Assembly: GCA_025330725.1 (NCBI GenBank)
Contig: JAIWND010000034.1
Coordinates: 186,001-250,000, forward strand
Direction: 5' to 3'
DNA from: Chlamydoabsidia padenii
Lineage: Eukaryota; Mucoromycota; Mucoromycetes; Mucorales; Cunninghamellaceae
DNA length: 64,000 nucleotides
The position numbers were made by a program, and so were the translations under genes. This document shows positions 60,214-64,000 of this stretch, piece by piece. Under the pieces are notes generated by a model, which was given only the letters and a program-made list of their open reading frames with translations, was not told the origin of the DNA and ran no database searches. The first letter of the stretch is position 1. Each line of letters opens with the position of its first letter.

Positions 60214-60826
60214 ATGGTCCCTTTTTGGCCCTTACGGAAGATTCAATGCCGTGGATCCGGTGTATAAAGTAAAATGAGTTCCATACCATCCAAATGTCTT
60301 GTGTAGTGAACATTCTGGAACGATAGCTGTATAAATTTACAACTGGTGAATATTATGCTTTTCCTTTTCCCTTCAATTGCCCTTCGTTAAGAAAAATCGT
60401 CTCCGAACATTATCACTTGGCTTTCCAAAACGGACGGGGAGAAAGGACGACCACTGTGTTTATGCAAACTGTCAGTAGAAATTTAATGGATAAACAAAAG
60501 TAGGCCAACAAACGTGGTATAGAGTCAAAATTGTGCTGCATTAAAATGCCTTATGGTTGAATTTGATTCCGTTGGAGAGTGAGGGAGACATTGGCTAACC
60601 ATTCGTACAAAAGAAAGTAAATGCCACGTGTTCGGGGTTTGAAATTATAACTTCAAGGAACTGTTGCAAAGACATTCAAGCATGACAAAAGACAAAAAGA
60701 AATAGAGAGAGAGAGACTGGAAGTAGATCAATAAATAAATAAAAGAAAGAAATAAAAGGTAGAAAGGGAAAGGTACAGTAAAGAATAGCCCGTTACTGCC
60801 AAGAGTCTCTCCAATTTGTTTCGAAT

Positions 60827-60840
60827 ATTGAAATCCCGAC
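60827..60840 (-). promoter_or_regulatory. Recurrent motif upstream of the P4-ATPase
   Basis: ATTGAAATCCCGAC, ~270 bp before the start codon, upstream of a TATAAATA-like sequence at ~60880. Confidence 0.45.
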
Positions 60841-61109
60841 ATTTGGGTAAAGTGTAGCCCCTTTAAATTTGATTGTATATAAATACACTTTCCCAAATTA
60901 AATTTCTCTTTGTCTCTTTTTTCTATTTTATTATCTTCCCTCTCTTTTTATTATTCCTCCACTCATTCAATAGAATCCCTTTCCTTTCCTTTAAACACTT
61001 CTTTACCCCTTAACAACATTAGAACTTGTCATTCTTTTATTATCATCATTTCTCCTCCTCGTCCTCCTCGTCCTCCTTCTTACTCTCCACCACCTCCTTC
61101 ACCACTTAA

Positions 61110-64000
61110 ATGGCTCGTCGACTTTTATCTAAAGACAAGTTATTAAAGAAAAAGAGCGCTTTCCCAACAGCCTCAACGGAACGACGCACTATATATGTCA
61201 ACATGGATCTACCACCCGAAGAATTAGACGACTATGGCCAACCAACACATAGCTTTCTGGGCAACAAGATCAGAACAGCAAAATATACCTGGTACACCTT
61301 TTTACCCAAGAATCTCTTTGAACAATTTAGAGGTATCGCCAACTTGTATTTTTTATTCTTGGTCATCCTACAAATGTTTCCATTATTCAGCACTTCTGCC
61401 TCTCCTGTCTTGGTCATCCTTCCTTTGGCGGCGATTCTGATTCTTACGGGTGCTAAAGATGCCGTGGAAGACAACAAGCGTCATAAAACCGACCAAGGTG
61501 TCAACAAAGCCATCACTTATACTCTCTCTTCTTGGACCAATGTCAACATACCGGTATACAAAGTGGCACGCTGGCGACGAATCATTCATACTATTCGGTC
61601 ATGGATCAAAGCACCCTTTCGACGCGCCAAAACGGACGACAACGACGACGACGACGACGATAGACGGTATTCTCTGCAACGAAGCCACACCAATCAATCT
61701 ATTGTATCTTCTACACCTACCATACAATTCCCACCACCTACTTCGCCAATCTCATCACTTCGTCAAACCATTCGATCCAGTACGACTTCTTTCACCAGGG
61801 TGTTTCAACAAGAACCTTATCGACCTGGACTCGTACCACACTCTGTAGTCAACAACAACAGCAGCAGCAAAGGCGACAACAAGAAGAAAAAGGTCAAGAA
61901 ACACGCAAAGAAGACTCCTCCTCCTTTGCCAAGAAAAAAACGACAGGGTATTGATCGACGGTGGAAACGTACCTTATGGCAAGATTTAAACGTTGGTGAC
62001 TTTGTATATTTACGGGACGATGATCCTGTACCTGCTGATTTGGTGATTCTCTCTACTTCCGAACCTGATGGTCTGTGCTATGTGGAAACTCAAAATCTTG
62101 ATGGTGAAACGAATCTAAAGATCAAGCGTGGATTACAGGCAACTAGTGATATCAATCGGCCTGAAGACTGTGATGGATCCAGCTTTTATATTGAAAGTGA
62201 GCCTCCCCATGCCAATCTTTATTCTTATAATGGTGTACTCAAATGGAAAATCTCAATGGCTGATCAACTTGACAACAGTGACGACGACGACGACATATAC
62301 AAGGATCAATTCACAAAACAACAGGATGGTCCACCAATATCTGATGTTTTACATGAAAAGACAGAAGCCATCACCAGCAGTAGTGTCCTCTTACGTGGTT
62401 GCGTCTTACGGAATACGGATTGGGTCATTGGCATGGTCTTGTTTACGGGGAATGAAACCAAGATTATGCTAAACTCGGGTAAAACACCAAGTAAGCGTAG
62501 TAAAATGGAAAAGGCAACCAATCCTCATGTAAGTAGCTAAAGAAAAGAAAGAAAGAAAAGTGACTCACGCCTTCATTTTTTTGTTTTTATAGGTCATTGC
62601 CAACTTTGTCTTATTGTTTGTGTTGTGTTTGATTTGCTCTATTGCCGCCAGTGTTGTCTTTTCAAGTCGATCATCTTCGGACTTCTTTGAACAACCGGAT
62701 GCGGAAAGTGCGGCCATGGAAGGCTTCCTTATGTTTTGGTAAATATCACAATCAACTGCATTACACTGTATTTTTACTAACATTAAATATCTACTATAGG
62801 ACCACTCTTGTTATTTACCAAAATATCATTCCTATCTCTCTCTACATCTCTGTGCAAATCGTCAAGACTGCAGCGGTAAGGCTCTTCTTCTACTTATCCA
62901 TCGTAAAAGTGCTTGACTAAACTATTTTGCATCATCTAGGCATACTTTATTCACACAGACATCGACATGTACAACGAAACACTGGATCAGCCTTGCATTC
63001 CCAAAACCTGGAATATCTCTGATGATCTTGGTCAGGTGGAATATATCTTCTCCGACAAAACCGGCACATTAACACAGAACAAAATGGAATTTCGCAGGTG
63101 CACAATCAATGGTGTCTCTTATGGTCTAGGTGAAACGGAGGCTTCGGTGGGTGCTAAGCTTCGTGAAGCAACTGACTCGAATGATACTGGGAAAGATGAA
63201 GAAGTAGGCAACAAGATGGACACAGAGACAGCACGACTCAACGACAATCTCGATCTCGAAAAAGCACGGCGGGAAATGCTCCGAAAACAAGCAACTCTCT
63301 TTGAACACCATTATGTCAACCCCAAATCTTCCTTTGTGGATCCCAAGGTATATGATGCACTGACTCAGAATGACAACCAATCACAATCGATCATCCACTT
63401 CTTCTCTGCTCTGGCACTTTGTCATACAGTGATCACAGAGGTGCCTGATCCTGACAAACCCTATGAAATATTATACAAGGCACAATCACCCGATGAAGCA
63501 GCACTGGTGGCGACAGCACGGGATGTGGGCTTTACCTTTGTGGGCCGTGAACAAGACACGATGATTATGGATGCGATGGGCGAACGGCGTGAAATGACAT
63601 TACTGCATGTGCTTGAATTCAACTCGACTCGGAAACGGATGAGCGTGATCATGCGCGGCAACGATGGACGGGTGGTGCTGATCTGCAAAGGTGCGGACTC
63701 GGTGATTTATGAACGACTGTCGGTAACAAACGAGCAACAACAAATGCGCGACGACACACTCAAGGATTTGGGACGGTTTGCAAATGATGGTCTACGCACA
63801 CTATGTATTGCCAGCCGGGTGCTGGGGGAAACTGAATATCAAGATTGGGCAGTACGATACAAGGATGCTTCCAACAGCATACACAACCGAGAAGAACAGA
63901 TGGAAAGCGTATGTGAAGAAATCGAACAAGATTTGACTCTGATTGGTGGCACGGCGATCGAAGACAAGTTACAAGAAGGGGTGCCTGATACTATCGCGGT
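61110..64000 (+). CDS. DNF1: P4-type ATPase (phospholipid flippase, Dnf1/Dnf2-like), 3' end beyond the window
   Basis: Moves phospholipids to the cytosolic leaflet. Exons 61110-62528, 62593-62738, 62800-62875 and from 62940 onwards; ~900 residues lie in the window and the frame is open at the edge. Features in order: the N-terminal NKIRTAKYTWYTFLPKNLFEQF, first TM pair, an inserted Ser/Asp/Lys-rich stretch (~residues 165-285) before the actuator domain, VPADLVILSTSEPDG and LDGETNLK (actuator), TMs 3-4 with IPISLYISVQIVK, the phosphorylation site FSDKTGTLTQNKM, the nucleotide-binding KAQSPDEAALVATARD and CKGADSVI. DGETN in place of TGES is the P4 mark. The PISLY TM4 fits the phosphatidylcholine/ethanolamine-type Dnf group; subgroup choice is inference. 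Confidence 0.95.

Larger units (their letters stand above)
59995..61109. other. Divergent promoter region of HEM15 and the P4-ATPase
   Basis: About 1.1 kb with no gene. It carries motif copies at 60178-60192, 60197-60213, a weaker one at 60633, and 60827-60840. The last 200 bases before the ATPase start are pyrimidine-rich. Confidence 0.5.

Overview
The window is nuclear DNA from a filamentous fungus, most likely an early-diverging one (Mucoromycota, probably Mucorales). It is AT-rich. Its genes are dense, many on opposite strands, and cut by many short introns (mostly 50-110 nt) with GTAAGT-like donors and TACTAAT-like branch sites. The gene set includes TEF1, a CDC25-type RasGEF, TSC2, DASH subunit DAD1, YAF9, YPT7, YDJ1 and HEM15. 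The fungal assignment follows from these families; the order-level assignment is inference. Most gene models were built by joining exons whose reading phases close exactly across GT-AG (one GC-AG) introns.

Layout. 1-5.8 kb: RasGEF with SH3 domain. 6.8-9.4 kb: a small secreted protein gene and, divergently, the PKA catalytic subunit. 9.7-13.1 kb (minus): mitochondrial FLX1-type carrier, then COQ6; 13.5-16.7 kb (plus): Y-family polymerase kappa and gluconokinase. 16.9-17.6 kb: a membrane-anchored CCCH zinc-finger protein. 17.7-25.6 kb is an accessory region: a retrotransposon gag-like fragment, six copies of a ~446-bp tandem unit carrying a regular series of minus-strand splice signals, dispersed repeats and decayed sequence. 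25.6-33.6 kb: MiT/TFE-like bHLH factor, Kre9/Knh1-like cell-wall protein, TEF1, a PLD6-type phosphodiesterase, RBM18-like protein, MGR2. 34.5-49.4 kb: TSC2, cytochrome b5 reductase, mitochondrial rhomboid, a small basic (Loc1-like) protein, DAD1, YAF9, an aftiphilin-like adaptor, YPT7. 50-53.5 kb: multi-KH RNA-binding protein. 53.5-57.2 kb: a second gene-poor, repeat-rich stretch. 57.2-64 kb: YDJ1, ferrochelatase, and a P4-ATPase that runs off the right edge.

Shared themes. Nutrient and growth signalling is represented by a Ras activator, PKA, TSC2 and a TFE-like factor. Mitochondrial function is represented by FLX1, COQ6, MGR2, PCP1 and HEM15. Membrane traffic is represented by YPT7, the aftiphilin-like protein and the flippase. 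No evidence suggests that these genes form a functional cluster.

The two most notable non-genic signals are (1) a recurrent motif near GCGGGATTTGAAAT, present in either orientation about 65-250 bp upstream of many start codons and often midway between divergent genes, and (2) the tandem intron-exon cassette array at 18.9-21.96 kb. No tRNA, rRNA, CRISPR or viral gene was seen.
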